This document shows positions 34,076-43,577 of a DNA stretch of 64,000 nucleotides, piece by piece. The notes beneath the pieces are model-generated. The model saw only the letters and a list, made by a program, of their open reading frames with translations. It searched no databases and was not told the DNA's origin. The translations under genes were made by a program, and so were the position numbers. The number at the start of each line of letters is the position of its first letter. The stretch's first letter is position 1. Location of the stretch: assembly GCA_009702755.1 (NCBI GenBank), contig WLHL01000004.1, positions 1-64,000 on the forward strand, read 5' to 3'. This DNA comes from Actinomycetota bacterium (GTDB lineage Bacteria; Actinomycetota; Acidimicrobiia; Acidimicrobiales; Ilumatobacteraceae).

Positions 34076-34081
34076 TACGCT
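34076..34081 (+). promoter_or_regulatory. -10 element TACGCT
   Basis: TACGCT lies seven bases before ATG 34089 and may drive a leaderless mRNA of the small membrane protein and tilS. Confidence 0.35.
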
Positions 34082-34088
34082 TAGAAAC

Positions 34089-34244
34089 ATGTTCGCAGCG
34101 TATGTATGGCACTACTGGGTGGGTCTCGTTCTTCTAATTGCCGCTATTGGCGCAGTTCTCCAGGCTGTGGTCGGGTATCTCGTGAAGGTCAGCGCAACTC
34201 GCTACCCGAACCGTCGCCAGCGCCAAGCTCAGAAGAACAAGTAG
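34089..34244 (+). CDS. small single-pass membrane protein
   Basis: This 51-residue protein has one helix (WVGLVLLIAAIGAVLQAVVG) followed by a basic tail RYPNRRQRQAQKNK. I do not recognise it. ATG 34089 is supported by the TACGCT element. It lies just before tilS. Confidence 0.6.
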   Translation: MFAAYVWHYWVGLVLLIAAIGAVLQAVVGYLVKVSATRYPNRRQRQAQKNK

Positions 34245-34264
34245 CCGCCGGCGCGCTGCCTCCC

Positions 34265-35149
34265 ATGTCGGACGGCGCCACATCATCTCCCTTGACTGAG
34301 CCACTTCTGGCTCGATGCACTTTTCCTGCTCACGGCACCTCCGTATCCCTTGCCATCTCTGGCGGCCCTGATTCCATGGCTCTTCTGTTGTTGGCTCATG
34401 CAGCAGGTCTCGACATCACAGCGATTCACGTCGACCATCAATTGCGTCCCGACTCATCCCGTGATGCAGACATCATCCGCACCGTCACAGAACCTCTCGG
34501 TATTCCCCTTGTGGTTCACACGGTTCATGTCGGAGACGGTCCCAATCTGGAAGCACGCGCTCGCACTGCCAGATACGCAGTGTTTCCAGGCGAAATCATG
34601 ACCGGTCATACCGAAGACGATCAGGCAGAGACAGTGCTCATCAATTTGTTGCGCGGCGCCGGTGCACAAGGCCTCTCTGCCATGCGCCCAGGGCATACAC
34701 GACCTCTTCTGCGCGTTCGACGCGACGAGACGCGCTCATTGTGCTCATCGCTCAACATCACAACTGTTGACGACCTCACAAATGCCGACCCCCGATTCCT
34801 TCGCAATCGCGTGCGCAACGAACTTCTCCCCCTCATGAGCGATCTCTCCCAGCGTGACCCTGCACCTCTTCTGGCACGCACAGCGGATGTCCTGCGCGCC
34901 GATAATGACCTTCTCGATGAACTGGCCCGTGGACTCGACCCCACCGATGCCAAGGCCCTGGCCGCAGCGCCCACCCCCCTGGCCCATCGAGCCCTTCGCC
35001 AGTGGCTGTCAGACCCGTACCCTCCCGACCTCGCCACCCTGGAACGGATCCTCTCTGTCGCCCGAGGGGACGTTTTGGCCTGCGATATAGGAGAAAATCG
35101 GCAAATTCGTCGCAGCAAACAGAGGCTGACCCTGCACATCCTGGGGTAA
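34265..35149 (+). CDS. tilS: tRNA(Ile)-lysidine synthase
   Basis: This 294-residue enzyme modifies C34 of tRNA-Ile(CAU) to lysidine. The PP-loop is SLAISGGPDSMALLLL, followed by ITAIHVDHQLRPDS and TGHTEDDQAETVLINLLRG, and the NADPRFLRNRVRNELLP segment typical of TilS. It is a short form lacking the large C-terminal domains of the E. coli enzyme, as in many actinobacteria. ATG 34265 is chosen; the frame is open upstream into the small membrane protein gene. Confidence 0.9.
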   Translation: MSDGATSSPLTEPLLARCTFPAHGTSVSLAISGGPDSMALLLLAHAAGLDITAIHVDHQLRPDSSRDADIIRTVTEPLGIPLVVHTVHVGDGPNLEARARTARYAVFPGEIMTGHTEDDQAETVLINLLRGAGAQGLSAMRPGHTRPLLRVRRDETRSLCSSLNITTVDDLTNADPRFLRNRVRNELLPLMSDLSQRDPAPLLARTADVLRADNDLLDELARGLDPTDAKALAAAPTPLAHRALRQWLSDPYPPDLATLERILSVARGDVLACDIGENRQIRRSKQRLTLHILG

Positions 35150-35158
35150 CTTGCAGAG

Positions 35159-35178
35159 CGGCGTTTTACGCCGTTATT
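35159..35178 (+). terminator. weak hairpin after tilS
   Basis: The stem CGGCG/CGCCG with loop TTTTA (35159-35173) is followed by TTATTG. The U tract is poor, so termination is uncertain. Confidence 0.35.
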
Positions 35179-35205
35179 GATTTCAGGACTGATTAGGAGA
35201 TTCGA

Positions 35206-35715
35206 ATGCCCCCAAAGCTGCGCGGAAAATGGGCACTCGGAATTACCCCCCGCAACTTCACCTGGGTCATTAAGGACCGCCTCGCCATCTGTGAGCGCCC
35301 TGGCGGCTACGGCGAGAACCACCGTCGCGTGCGTCGTCAAGAAGAGATCATCTGGCTTCGCGAGAACCACTTCGACCTTGTGATTTCCAATATCGCTGCG
35401 CCACATAACTTGCACGCATATGAAGAACTCAACATGCCCTACCGTCATCGCCCACTCAGTGGTGCAGACGACACCGATGCGTTCCTTCGCTTGTTCTACA
35501 GAGAGTTGCAAGACCTTCTCGGTCGCAATATGAAGCTCGTCATGCATTGTGAAGAAGTCGGCGATCGCCTCCTCGGCATCGTTGGTGGCTACATCCGCTG
35601 GAGCGGCATGGTGGAAGACCCATCACAAGCAATCATCATCACCGAGCGCATCGGTGGACGTCAGCTTGATACATGGGCTCGCGAGCTCATCCTCAACGTT
35701 CACACCCTCCGCTAA
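35206..35715 (+). CDS. dual-specificity-phosphatase-like protein
   Basis: This 169-residue protein is not clearly assigned. It starts with TPRNFTWVIKDRLAICERPGG and has NHFDLVISNIAAPHNL. It ends with MKLVMHCEEVGDRLLGIVGG, which contains HC-x5-R, the signature of cysteine-dependent tyrosine/dual-specificity phosphatases, with the nucleophile Cys near residue 116. The loop between Cys and Arg is EEVGD, less Gly-rich than usual, so activity needs proof. AGGAGA precedes the ATG. It is followed by an epimerase gene. Confidence 0.6.
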   Translation: MPPKLRGKWALGITPRNFTWVIKDRLAICERPGGYGENHRRVRRQEEIIWLRENHFDLVISNIAAPHNLHAYEELNMPYRHRPLSGADDTDAFLRLFYRELQDLLGRNMKLVMHCEEVGDRLLGIVGGYIRWSGMVEDPSQAIIITERIGGRQLDTWARELILNVHTLR

Positions 35716-35736
35716 TCACCTGACACAATTAGTTCC

Positions 35737-36708
35737 ATGAAGGGTCGTCGCGTTCTCGTCACAGGAATGGGCGGTGAACTTGGTTCTCTCGTTGCATCGA
35801 TGGCGGAGCGCACAGAGTGGGCCGGCGACATTCTTGGTTTCGATGTTGATCCTCCGCGTCGACACTTATCGCGTTCACGGTTTGTGCGTGTTGAAGCCAC
35901 AGAACATGACCGCATTGCCGAGCTTGTTAGCGAATTCAATCCTCATGTGTTGTTACATGTTGGTGTGTGGGAACCACATGCGCGACTTGCAACCGCTCAA
36001 GCCGAACTCTGCACACAACTTGTAGCCAAGGCTGTGTTTGATGCTGCACATCAATCGGAATCACTTGAAACAGTTGTTGTGCGAAGTGGTATCGAGATTT
36101 ATGGTGCAGGGTCGTACTCACCAGAGATCGCAATTGAAACAACACCCGTTGCACCCAACACCACGTACGGCAATATGTGTTTGAACATCGAAGAGCAGGC
36201 AACAGAACTACGCACTGCTCGCGGCATCAACGTGTGCACACTTCGTCTTGCGCCTGTTCTTGGTGCACACGTGCCAAGTCCGCTTGGGCGTTTGTTGCGC
36301 CTGCCGGCGATTCCGTATTACGGACTCGGTAATCCCATCTTCTCTGTTGTCGAAGATCACGATGCAGCAGAAGCGTTTATCCTCGCCGCACAGCGTGATG
36401 CCGATGGCGTCGTCAACATCGTTGCCAATGGTGCGATCAGCATGTTGCGCGCCACTGCAATTGGTCGTCGACTTCCACTTCCATCATTTGGCCCTGGTTG
36501 GTGGCTTGCACAGAACGCTTCTTCGTTCGCCGGCGCGCCAATGCCAGACCACGTTGCCGACCTCATCCAACATGGTCGCCTCGCAGCATCAAACGAAGCA
36601 GCACATCTCTTACGTTTTGCTCCACGTCATTCAACAAACGAAGTTGTTCATCGTTTGTACGACTGGCCAAGTGTTGAGCGCATCCCTGCACGTCAGCAGG
36701 TCGCATAA
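35737..36708 (+). CDS. NAD-dependent epimerase/dehydratase family protein
   Basis: This 323-residue extended SDR-like protein has N-terminal RVLVTGMGGELGSLVASMAE, FDVDPPRRH and a central YGNMCLNIE segment in place of the usual YxxxK. The Lys expected four residues after the Tyr is absent, so it may bind nucleotide without acting as a normal epimerase. It is the first of three genes whose stops and starts overlap by one base. Confidence 0.8.
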   Translation: MKGRRVLVTGMGGELGSLVASMAERTEWAGDILGFDVDPPRRHLSRSRFVRVEATEHDRIAELVSEFNPHVLLHVGVWEPHARLATAQAELCTQLVAKAVFDAAHQSESLETVVVRSGIEIYGAGSYSPEIAIETTPVAPNTTYGNMCLNIEEQATELRTARGINVCTLRLAPVLGAHVPSPLGRLLRLPAIPYYGLGNPIFSVVEDHDAAEAFILAAQRDADGVVNIVANGAISMLRATAIGRRLPLPSFGPGWWLAQNASSFAGAPMPDHVADLIQHGRLAASNEAAHLLRFAPRHSTNEVVHRLYDWPSVERIPARQQVA

Positions 36709-37556
36709 TGCCGTTTGCAGTGTCCACCGATGGTGCACGTCTTCATTACGAAGTCACCGGATTAACCAAGCGCGCACCTGTGTTATTGGTGCAGGGCCTC
36801 GGTGCCGAGAAAAATTCCTGGAACTTGCAGCGTGCAGCACTTGCTCTTCGCCACCTCACTATTGCCTTTGACAATCGCGGAGCCGGTCGTAGCGATAAGC
36901 CAGACGGCACCTACAACCTTGAACAAATGGCCGATGATGCGATTGCTGTTCTTGATGCAGCAGGAATCGAATCAGCTCACGTTGTCGGTCTTTCCATGGG
37001 CGGCGCCATTAGCCAGATCATCACGTTGAAGTACCCACAACGTGTGCGCTCGCTCACTCTTGTCGCAACGGCATGTCGAAACCATGAATGGCGCGAAGAA
37101 CTCTTGTCTTCTTGGGCCACACTCGCGCAAACAGATGGCATGGGTGCAGTGGGGCGCGAGGCTGCTCGCTGGATGATTGGCCCACGCTCATTTCGCCGGC
37201 TTCTTCCCGCACTGGGCTGGATGGGTGCACAACAATTGTTCAACCCTGCCAATGCATTTGTCTCACAAATCAATGCCATCTTGTCCACCGAAGACGAACA
37301 CCTCACGGCAGACCTCTCCACCATCGCATGTCCTGCAATGGTTGTTGTTGGAAATCAAGATGTTCTCACTCCTCGAGGTGACGCTGAAGAAATTGCTTCG
37401 CGCATCTCCACCGCAGAACTCGTCATCATCAGCGGTGGTGCACACGGATTACACATCGAACATGCAGCAACCTTCAATCGCGTGCTTCTTGAATTTCTTC
37501 ATCGTGCCGAAAAGGTTTTTGTTCCGCACGGTCATGCAGTAGCGGCAGCTCTCTAA
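36708..37556 (+). CDS. alpha/beta hydrolase
   Basis: This 282-residue hydrolase has LLVQGLGAEKNSW, FDNRGAGRSDKPDG, nucleophile elbow VVGLSMGGAISQII and catalytic His in SGGAHGLHIEH. The motifs match 3-oxoadipate enol-lactonase-like and related esterases. It shares one base with both neighbours, so the three genes are co-translated. Confidence 0.87.
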   Translation: MPFAVSTDGARLHYEVTGLTKRAPVLLVQGLGAEKNSWNLQRAALALRHLTIAFDNRGAGRSDKPDGTYNLEQMADDAIAVLDAAGIESAHVVGLSMGGAISQIITLKYPQRVRSLTLVATACRNHEWREELLSSWATLAQTDGMGAVGREAARWMIGPRSFRRLLPALGWMGAQQLFNPANAFVSQINAILSTEDEHLTADLSTIACPAMVVVGNQDVLTPRGDAEEIASRISTAELVIISGGAHGLHIEHAATFNRVLLEFLHRAEKVFVPHGHAVAAAL

Positions 37557-38494
37557 TGCGCGTCATTGTTGTCGGCGCCGGACTCTCGGGTTTGATGGCC
37601 GCACAATCACTCTCGGACGACAGACACGATGTCATTGTGTTCGACAAAGGTCGTGGTGTTGGCGGCCGACTCGCGACACGTCGTATTGGCGACGCCACGC
37701 TGGATCACGGTGCGCAGTTCTTCACCGTGCGCAGCGAAGAATTCGCATCACATGTCACTACATGGCTGGAAGCCGGCGTTGTGCACGAATGGTGTCGCGG
37801 CTTTGATTCGGAAGATGGTCACCCGCGATACGCAGGCAGCAAAGGAATGTCGGGCATCGCCAAGCATCTTGCGCAAGGCCTAGATGTCCGAACAAATGCT
37901 TTGGTGTTTTCACTTGAACGCACAGCAACTGGCTACAACGTGATCACCGACGATGGCGTCGCTCACGCTTGCGACAAGGTGTTACTCACCGCGCCCATCC
38001 CGCAATCGTTTTCACTGATGTTTGGTGGTGCGATTGAAATGCCCGATGAGATGCGCACCATTGACTACGACCGCACACTTGGCCTTCTCGCCGTTCTTGA
38101 TTCGGCAAATCACAATGTGAAGTCACCTGGTGGCATGCAGAATCCCGATGATGTGTTCTCGTTCATCGGAGACAACTCTGCGAAGGGCATCAGCGCAACT
38201 CACGCTCTCACCTTCCATGCGAATCCTGAATGGAGTCGCACACACTTCGATCTCGAGCTTGATGAGATTCACTCTCTCTTACTGACCGCTGCTCGTCCAT
38301 GGCTGGGTGACGCACAGATTCTTGAAAGTCAGCCAAAGAAGTGGCGCTTCGCAACACCTCGCACCACGTGGCCCGAACCATTCTGGATTGATCCATCAGG
38401 CACCTTGGCTCTTGCCGGCGACGCTTTTGCCGGGCCGAAGATGGAAGGCGCAGCCCTCAGCGGTCTGGCCGCCGCACGCGCGTTAACGAACTAA
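37556..38494 (+). CDS. FAD-dependent amine oxidase/renalase-like oxidoreductase
   Basis: This 312-residue flavoprotein starts RVIVVGAGLSGLMAAQSL, the GxGxxG dinucleotide motif, followed by FDKGRGVGGRLATRR and DHGAQFFTVR, the family's N-terminal signature. It ends LALAGDAFAGPKMEGAALSG, which closes around FAD. The substrate is unknown. It is the last gene of the operon, and its end overlaps the convergent synthase gene by four bases. Confidence 0.87.
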   Translation: MRVIVVGAGLSGLMAAQSLSDDRHDVIVFDKGRGVGGRLATRRIGDATLDHGAQFFTVRSEEFASHVTTWLEAGVVHEWCRGFDSEDGHPRYAGSKGMSGIAKHLAQGLDVRTNALVFSLERTATGYNVITDDGVAHACDKVLLTAPIPQSFSLMFGGAIEMPDEMRTIDYDRTLGLLAVLDSANHNVKSPGGMQNPDDVFSFIGDNSAKGISATHALTFHANPEWSRTHFDLELDEIHSLLLTAARPWLGDAQILESQPKKWRFATPRTTWPEPFWIDPSGTLALAGDAFAGPKMEGAALSGLAAARALTN

Positions 38495-39468
38495 GAGACT
38501 GTTGCTAACAGTGCAGCAGTTGCCGCGCGCATTGCGTCAGTCGTGATGCCTTGAGGCAATGCATCGCACGCACGTTCTGCATCTGCAACAAACGAACGAG
38601 CCGCATCAATCGCTGTCGCAACACCTGTTCCGTTACGCACAATCTCAAGAACATGCAAACGCTCTGTCTCGTTCAACGGCTTACCCAAGATGGAAGCCAA
38701 CTCATCTGCAGCAGCGCCACCAGCGGCCAACGTGTGAAGAACGGGCAGTGTGTACACACCTTCTTCCATGTCGTGGCCCGCAGGCTTTCCAAGTTGTGCA
38801 TCTGTTGCGGTGAGATCAAGAACGTCATCAACAATTTGGAACACCATGCCGTATGCAGTGCCATAGGCAGTCAATGCATCAATCACTTCGCGGCTATGAC
38901 CAGCAACAAGACCGCCAATGCGTGCGGCCGTTGAATACAGCGACGCAGTCTTTCCATCAATGGAAGACAAGTAGGCATCCACAGGACGTGACACGTTGTA
39001 CGTGTGGCGAAGCTCCAGGATTTGTCCTTGGCACAACTCACCAATAGTGCGTGCCAATAACTCGGCAACTTCCACGCCTAACCCGGCGGCAATTTCTGAT
39101 GCCTTGGCGAGAAGAAAGTCACCCGCAAGAATCGCCTGCAAGTTGCCCCACTTGGCATTGACGGTGTCTACTCCGCGGCGCTGCGTGGACTCATCCATCA
39201 CGTCGTCGTGGTACAAAGATCCCAAGTGCACTAATTCACAGGAGATTCCACCGAGGATTGCTTCGCGCGACGCAGGGGCATCATTGCCCACTTGTGAGGC
39301 CACAATCGTGAAAACAGGGCGTAAACGCTTCCCACCTGCCGAAATAAGGTGAGATGCGATTTCCGTGAGGTAGGCATCGGGAGTGGTCACAGCTCCCAAG
39401 AGGGCGTCTTCCACCCGCTGGCGGTCTTTGTCCATCGTTGGCAAACCAAGCAGCGGGGATGCGGTCAC
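38491..39468 (-). CDS. polyprenyl diphosphate synthase
   Basis: This 325-residue trans-prenyltransferase condenses isopentenyl diphosphate onto allylic primers to make quinone side chains or carrier lipids. The first Asp-rich motif is LYHDDVMDESTQRRG and the second is FQIVDDVLDLTAT; GGKRLRP marks the substrate-binding start. Residues before the first motif are small, as in longer-chain synthases, but product length cannot be fixed by eye. The GTG start at 39468 has a TAGCCT element exactly six bases upstream, suggesting leaderless translation. Confidence 0.92.
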   Translation of the reverse strand: MTASPLLGLPTMDKDRQRVEDALLGAVTTPDAYLTEIASHLISAGGKRLRPVFTIVASQVGNDAPASREAILGGISCELVHLGSLYHDDVMDESTQRRGVDTVNAKWGNLQAILAGDFLLAKASEIAAGLGVEVAELLARTIGELCQGQILELRHTYNVSRPVDAYLSSIDGKTASLYSTAARIGGLVAGHSREVIDALTAYGTAYGMVFQIVDDVLDLTATDAQLGKPAGHDMEEGVYTLPVLHTLAAGGAAADELASILGKPLNETERLHVLEIVRNGTGVATAIDAARSFVADAERACDALPQGITTDAMRAATAALLATVS

Positions 39469-39474
39469 GGTGCA

Positions 39475-39480
39475 AGGCTA
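39475..39480 (-). promoter_or_regulatory. -10 element TAGCCT, leaderless start
   Basis: On the minus strand TAGCCT is followed by six bases and GTG 39468. Confidence 0.45.
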
Positions 39481-39561
39481 CGGGCTGCGCAGGGGTACTC
39501 CCTCCCTGCACCGATACACTTCTGAGCAATATCCACCGATTTTCCAAACGGGGTGGTCCCA

Positions 39562-42099
39562 TTGTTCGAACGTTTTACAGACCGAGCCCGCAGGGTTGTT
39601 GTTCTCGCCCAAGAAGAGGCGCGTCTCCTCAACCATTCATACATCGGCACCGAGCACATCCTTCTCGGTCTCATTCATGAAGGCGAAGGCGTTGCCGCCA
39701 AAGCTCTTGAGTCTCTCTCCATCTCCCTTGAGGCAGTACGCGCTCAAGTCGAAGAGATCATCGGTCAAGGTGGGTCTTCCCCATCAGGCCACATTCCGTT
39801 CACACCACGGGCGAAGAAGGTTCTCGAACTGTCATTGCGCGAAGCGTTGCAGTTGGGTCACAACTACATCGGCACCGAGCACATCTTGTTGGGTCTCCTT
39901 CGTGAAGGCGAAGGCGTTGCCACTCAGGTTCTCGTGAAGTTGGGTGCCGATCTCGGCAAGGTTCGCCAGCAAGTCATTCAGTTGCTCTCTGGCTACCAGG
40001 GTCCTGCAGCAAAGGGCGATGCTCCTACCGGTGGTGCACCTGCTGGCGGCGCAAAGGAAGAAGCCGGTGACAAGGGCGGAAGCCAAGTTCTCGATCAGTT
40101 CGGTCGCAACCTCACGCAACTCGCACGCGACAAGAAGCTTGACCCCGTGATCGGTCGTACTCGTGAACTCGAGCGCGTCATGCAGATTCTTTCTCGTCGC
40201 ACGAAGAACAACCCTGTTCTCATCGGTGAGCCTGGTGTTGGTAAGACAGCAGTTGTTGAAGGTCTCGCACAAAAGATTGTCTCGGGCGACATTCCTGAAA
40301 CATTGAAGGACAAGCAGCTCTACACGCTTGACCTCGGTGCATTGGTTGCTGGTTCTCGTTACCGCGGTGATTTCGAAGAGCGCTTGAAGAAAGTTCTCAA
40401 AGAAATCAAGACACGCGGCGACATCATTCTCTTCATTGACGAAATCCACACACTCGTGGGTGCCGGTGCAGCAGAAGGTGCCATTGATGCTGCAAGCATC
40501 TTGAAGCCAATGCTCGCTCGTGGTGAATTGCAGACAATCGGTGCAACAACAACCGACGAATACCGCAAGCATCTTGAAAAAGATCCTGCACTTGAGCGTC
40601 GCTTCCAGCCAGTGAAGGTGGAAGAGCCAACCGTTGCGCACACGATTGAAATCTTGAAGGGTGTGCGCGACAAATACGAAACGCACCACCGCGTCACCAT
40701 CACCGACCAAGCAATCGTTGCTGCTGCAAACCTTGCAGACCGCTACATCGCAGATCGTCACCTTCCCGACAAGGCAATTGACCTCATCGACGAAGCTGGT
40801 TCACGTTTGCGCATCAAGCGCATGCAGACACCTCCTGATCTCAAAGAACTTGAAGGCAAGATTTCTGAAGTGCAGAACGCAAAGAAGAAGGCCATCGAAG
40901 AACAACTCTTCGAAGAGGCCGGACGCTTGCGTGACCAAGAGCGTCAACTGCTTGAAGAAAAGACTGCAAAAGAGACCGAAATCAAGGCCTCGGGCGTCAA
41001 CTTGTTTGATGAAGTCGACGAAGAAGCAATCGCAGAAGTGCTCAGCATCTGGACAGGTATTCCCGTCTACAAACTCACCGAAGCAGAGACACAGAAGTTG
41101 CTCAACATGGAAGGTGAACTGCGTAAGCGCTACATCGGCCAGCCCGATGCAGTGAAGGCAGTGTCACAAAGCATTCGCCGTACACGCGCCGGATTGAAAG
41201 ATCCACGTCGTCCAAGCGGTTCGTTCATCTTCCTCGGACCAACAGGTGTTGGTAAGACAGAACTTGCAAAGACTCTTGCTGAGTTCTTGTTCGGTGACGA
41301 ACAAGCTCTCATCACACTCGACATGTCCGAGTACCAAGAGAAGCACACTGTTAGCCGTCTTGTTGGGTCACCTCCGGGATACGTCGGATACGAAGAAGGC
41401 GGCCAGCTCACCGAAGCAGTTCGTCGCAAGCCGTTCTCTGTTGTGTTGTTCGACGAAATCGAAAAAGCACACCCCGACGTGTTCAACACATTGCTTCAAA
41501 TTCTTGAAGAAGGTCGTCTTACCGACAGCCAAGGTCGCAGCGTTGACTTCCGCAACACGGTTCTCATCATGACGTCAAACCTCGGTACACAAGACTTGCG
41601 TAAGGGAAGCCTCGGCTTCACCAAGGGTGACTCTGCACTGTCGTACTCACGTATGAAGGACAAGGTCACTGATGCACTCAAGGCGCACTTCCGTCCTGAG
41701 TTCTTGAACCGCGTTGACGACATCATCGTGTTCCACGAACACGGCAAGGAAGAGATCCTCCAGATGGTTGATCTCATGATGAAGCGCACTGCATCTCAGC
41801 TTGAGTCACAAGGCTTGGGCATTGAGCTCACACAGGGTGCGAAGGATTACCTCGCTGAAGTCGGATACGACCCACAGTTGGGTGCACGTCCATTGCGTCG
41901 CGCCATTCAGCGCCACATCGAAGACGAACTGTCAGAGAAGATCCTCTATAAGGAATTCACTGCCGGTCAGATCATCGTTGTTGATGCAGAAGATGATCCT
42001 GAGAACGAAGGCAAGAAGCACCTCGTGTTCCGTGCCGTCGAAGGTTTTGTTGCACCAAGCGAGCCACCACTCGTGGGTGACGGCGACACTGCCGACTAA
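39562..42099 (+). CDS. clpC: ATP-dependent Clp protease ATP-binding subunit ClpC
   Basis: This 845-residue Hsp100 unfoldase feeds substrates to ClpP. Two Clp-N repeats ([20 protein letters not shown] and [20 protein letters not shown]) are followed by AAA domain 1 (GEPGVGKTA, then [12 protein letters not shown]), a UVR/coiled-coil middle region ([18 protein letters not shown]) and AAA domain 2 (GPTGVGKTE, then [21 protein letters not shown]). TTG at 39562 gives the canonical opening [12 protein letters not shown] with a GGGG-rich ribosome-binding site upstream; GTG 39553 would add three residues. It is the only Clp gene here; clpP is elsewhere. Confidence 0.95.
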   Translation: MFERFTDRARRVVVLAQEEARLLNHSYIGTEHILLGLIHEGEGVAAKALESLSISLEAVRAQVEEIIGQGGSSPSGHIPFTPRAKKVLELSLREALQLGHNYIGTEHILLGLLREGEGVATQVLVKLGADLGKVRQQVIQLLSGYQGPAAKGDAPTGGAPAGGAKEEAGDKGGSQVLDQFGRNLTQLARDKKLDPVIGRTRELERVMQILSRRTKNNPVLIGEPGVGKTAVVEGLAQKIVSGDIPETLKDKQLYTLDLGALVAGSRYRGDFEERLKKVLKEIKTRGDIILFIDEIHTLVGAGAAEGAIDAASILKPMLARGELQTIGATTTDEYRKHLEKDPALERRFQPVKVEEPTVAHTIEILKGVRDKYETHHRVTITDQAIVAAANLADRYIADRHLPDKAIDLIDEAGSRLRIKRMQTPPDLKELEGKISEVQNAKKKAIEEQLFEEAGRLRDQERQLLEEKTAKETEIKASGVNLFDEVDEEAIAEVLSIWTGIPVYKLTEAETQKLLNMEGELRKRYIGQPDAVKAVSQSIRRTRAGLKDPRRPSGSFIFLGPTGVGKTELAKTLAEFLFGDEQALITLDMSEYQEKHTVSRLVGSPPGYVGYEEGGQLTEAVRRKPFSVVLFDEIEKAHPDVFNTLLQILEEGRLTDSQGRSVDFRNTVLIMTSNLGTQDLRKGSLGFTKGDSALSYSRMKDKVTDALKAHFRPEFLNRVDDIIVFHEHGKEEILQMVDLMMKRTASQLESQGLGIELTQGAKDYLAEVGYDPQLGARPLRRAIQRHIEDELSEKILYKEFTAGQIIVVDAEDDPENEGKKHLVFRAVEGFVAPSEPPLVGDGDTAD

Positions 42100-42108
42100 A
42101 CATTCCTC

Positions 42109-42903
42109 GTGACTTTTCTCAAGGGGCGATTCGCACGGCTTGGTGTCGTGGCATGTGCAGCATTGTTGTTGACTTCGTGTCGCGTTGATCAGAGTGTGTC
42201 TCTCACTGTGAAGCCCAACGGCTCAGGTGAGGTCACAGTTGTCATCACAGCGAACAAAGACATCGTTGCCAAGGCACCCAACCTTGCTGCAGATCTTCGA
42301 ACAGACGATCTAGTCGAAGCAGGCTGGGAAGTCACCAAACCAGTCAAGACAAAAACAGGTGGCCTCACTGTCACCTTGGTGCGGTCGTTTCGTAACCCTG
42401 CAGAGGCAAACATTGCCCTTTCCCAGGTCAATGGTCCAAAGGGCCCCTTGCACGAAATGGTCGTGACACGCTCTGGCAAAGACACCAATAGCCAATGGTC
42501 ATTGGCCGGTCGCCTCGAAGTCACCGGTGGCTTAGAAGCCTTCATTGATGATGCAGGTCTGGAATTAGTTGGCGCTGCGCCTTATCTCGCCAACGTGCAA
42601 GAAGCAGGCCTCGATCTTGGTGATGCCGTGGGCATTACATTCACGGCAGTTCTTCCCGGAACCATTGATCAGTCAACTGGTGTCAAGACAGACGGTCCCG
42701 TTAGTTGGGCTGTTCCTATGGACGGTTCAAAGATCGACATCGCAACAACTTCGACAAATGTTGACGTTGTCTCCAGTATCTCACGAGTGAGCAAAGTGCT
42801 TCTTCTCGGTCTTTTGGTGTTGTGGATTGCAGCAACAATCGTTCTGTTGTTGTTAGTGGGCAACGCACGTCAGCGCCGTTCTGGACGTATGTCCCGACCA
42901 TAA
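42109..42903 (+). CDS. LppM-like membrane lipoprotein
   Basis: This 264-residue protein has a lipobox LLLTSC near residue 22, a beta-rich outer domain (VSLTVKPNGSGEVTVVI at its start) and a C-terminal TM helix (VLLLGLLVLWIAATIVLLLL) with a basic tail. The layout fits the LppM-type domain family of actinobacteria, first studied in mycobacteria. Its role here is unknown. GTG 42109 follows clpC by nine bases, so it may be in the same transcript. Confidence 0.72.
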   Translation: MTFLKGRFARLGVVACAALLLTSCRVDQSVSLTVKPNGSGEVTVVITANKDIVAKAPNLAADLRTDDLVEAGWEVTKPVKTKTGGLTVTLVRSFRNPAEANIALSQVNGPKGPLHEMVVTRSGKDTNSQWSLAGRLEVTGGLEAFIDDAGLELVGAAPYLANVQEAGLDLGDAVGITFTAVLPGTIDQSTGVKTDGPVSWAVPMDGSKIDIATTSTNVDVVSSISRVSKVLLLGLLVLWIAATIVLLLLVGNARQRRSGRMSRP

Positions 42904-42923
42904 GTTGCAGGCTAAATACGGTC

Positions 42924-42929
42924 TACACT
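42924..42929 (+). promoter_or_regulatory. -10 element TACACT, leaderless start
   Basis: TACACT is followed by six bases (TTTCCC) and ATG 42936, with no ribosome-binding site. Confidence 0.5.
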
Positions 42930-42935
42930 TTTCCC

Positions 42936-43574
42936 ATGGCGGAGTCTTCCAAACGCATCGTTGTTGTGGGTGGTCGCAGTCGTCGTCCTTGGGCGCTGCA
43001 ATCAAAGGATCGCATTCTTGAAGCAGCAATTGCAGAGATTGGCGCTGTCGGATTCGAACGAGCCAAGATCAGTGAGATTGCGAAGCGTGCCGATATGGCT
43101 CCTGGCTCTGTCTACACCTGGTTCGACAACAAAGAAGATCTCTTTCGTGCCGCACTAGAGGCTGCCCTCAAGGAACAGATTCTTAGCAACAAAGTTGCAC
43201 TGGCAGACGTTGACACCAAGCAAGATTGGATCTTTCAATTAGCTGCCCTTGTACCACGTAACCACGAAGACAAAGGTCCGACAACAACCCAAATGCTTCT
43301 CATTGAGTCGTATTACGCAGCTTGGCGTGACAAAAAGGCACGTAAGAAGTTACTCCCCGACATCAATTCACACATTGAAATGCACGTCAACATCATTAAG
43401 ACTGCACAAGAACAAGGTCATATCTCAAAAGAAATAGACGCTGACGCCCTCGGACTTATCTTCCTCGCACTGCCCACAGGATTGTCCGTTCTCAGCCTTG
43501 CAGGTGCACCTCGCGTCAATGACGCCTCATGGCTTGAACTGCTCACAAGATTTGCGCGAGCGATTAAGCCCTAA
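42936..43574 (+). CDS. TetR/AcrR-family regulator
   Basis: This 212-residue regulator has the N-terminal HTH (RILEAAIAEIGAVGFERAKI, then EIAKRADMAPGSVYTWF and NKEDLFRAAL). The C-terminal ligand domain is variable. ATG 42936 is favoured by the TACACT element; the frame is open further upstream, inside the lppM-like gene. It is convergent with a large surface protein gene, and its target is unknown. Confidence 0.87.
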   Translation: MAESSKRIVVVGGRSRRPWALQSKDRILEAAIAEIGAVGFERAKISEIAKRADMAPGSVYTWFDNKEDLFRAALEAALKEQILSNKVALADVDTKQDWIFQLAALVPRNHEDKGPTTTQMLLIESYYAAWRDKKARKKLLPDINSHIEMHVNIIKTAQEQGHISKEIDADALGLIFLALPTGLSVLSLAGAPRVNDASWLELLTRFARAIKP

Positions 43575-43577
43575 AAA

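Noticed and set aside
39832-40761. 309-codon open frame antisense to clpC
   Set aside because: It lies wholly inside the clpC gene on the other strand, is Cys-rich and low in recognisable motifs, and follows from clpC codon bias.
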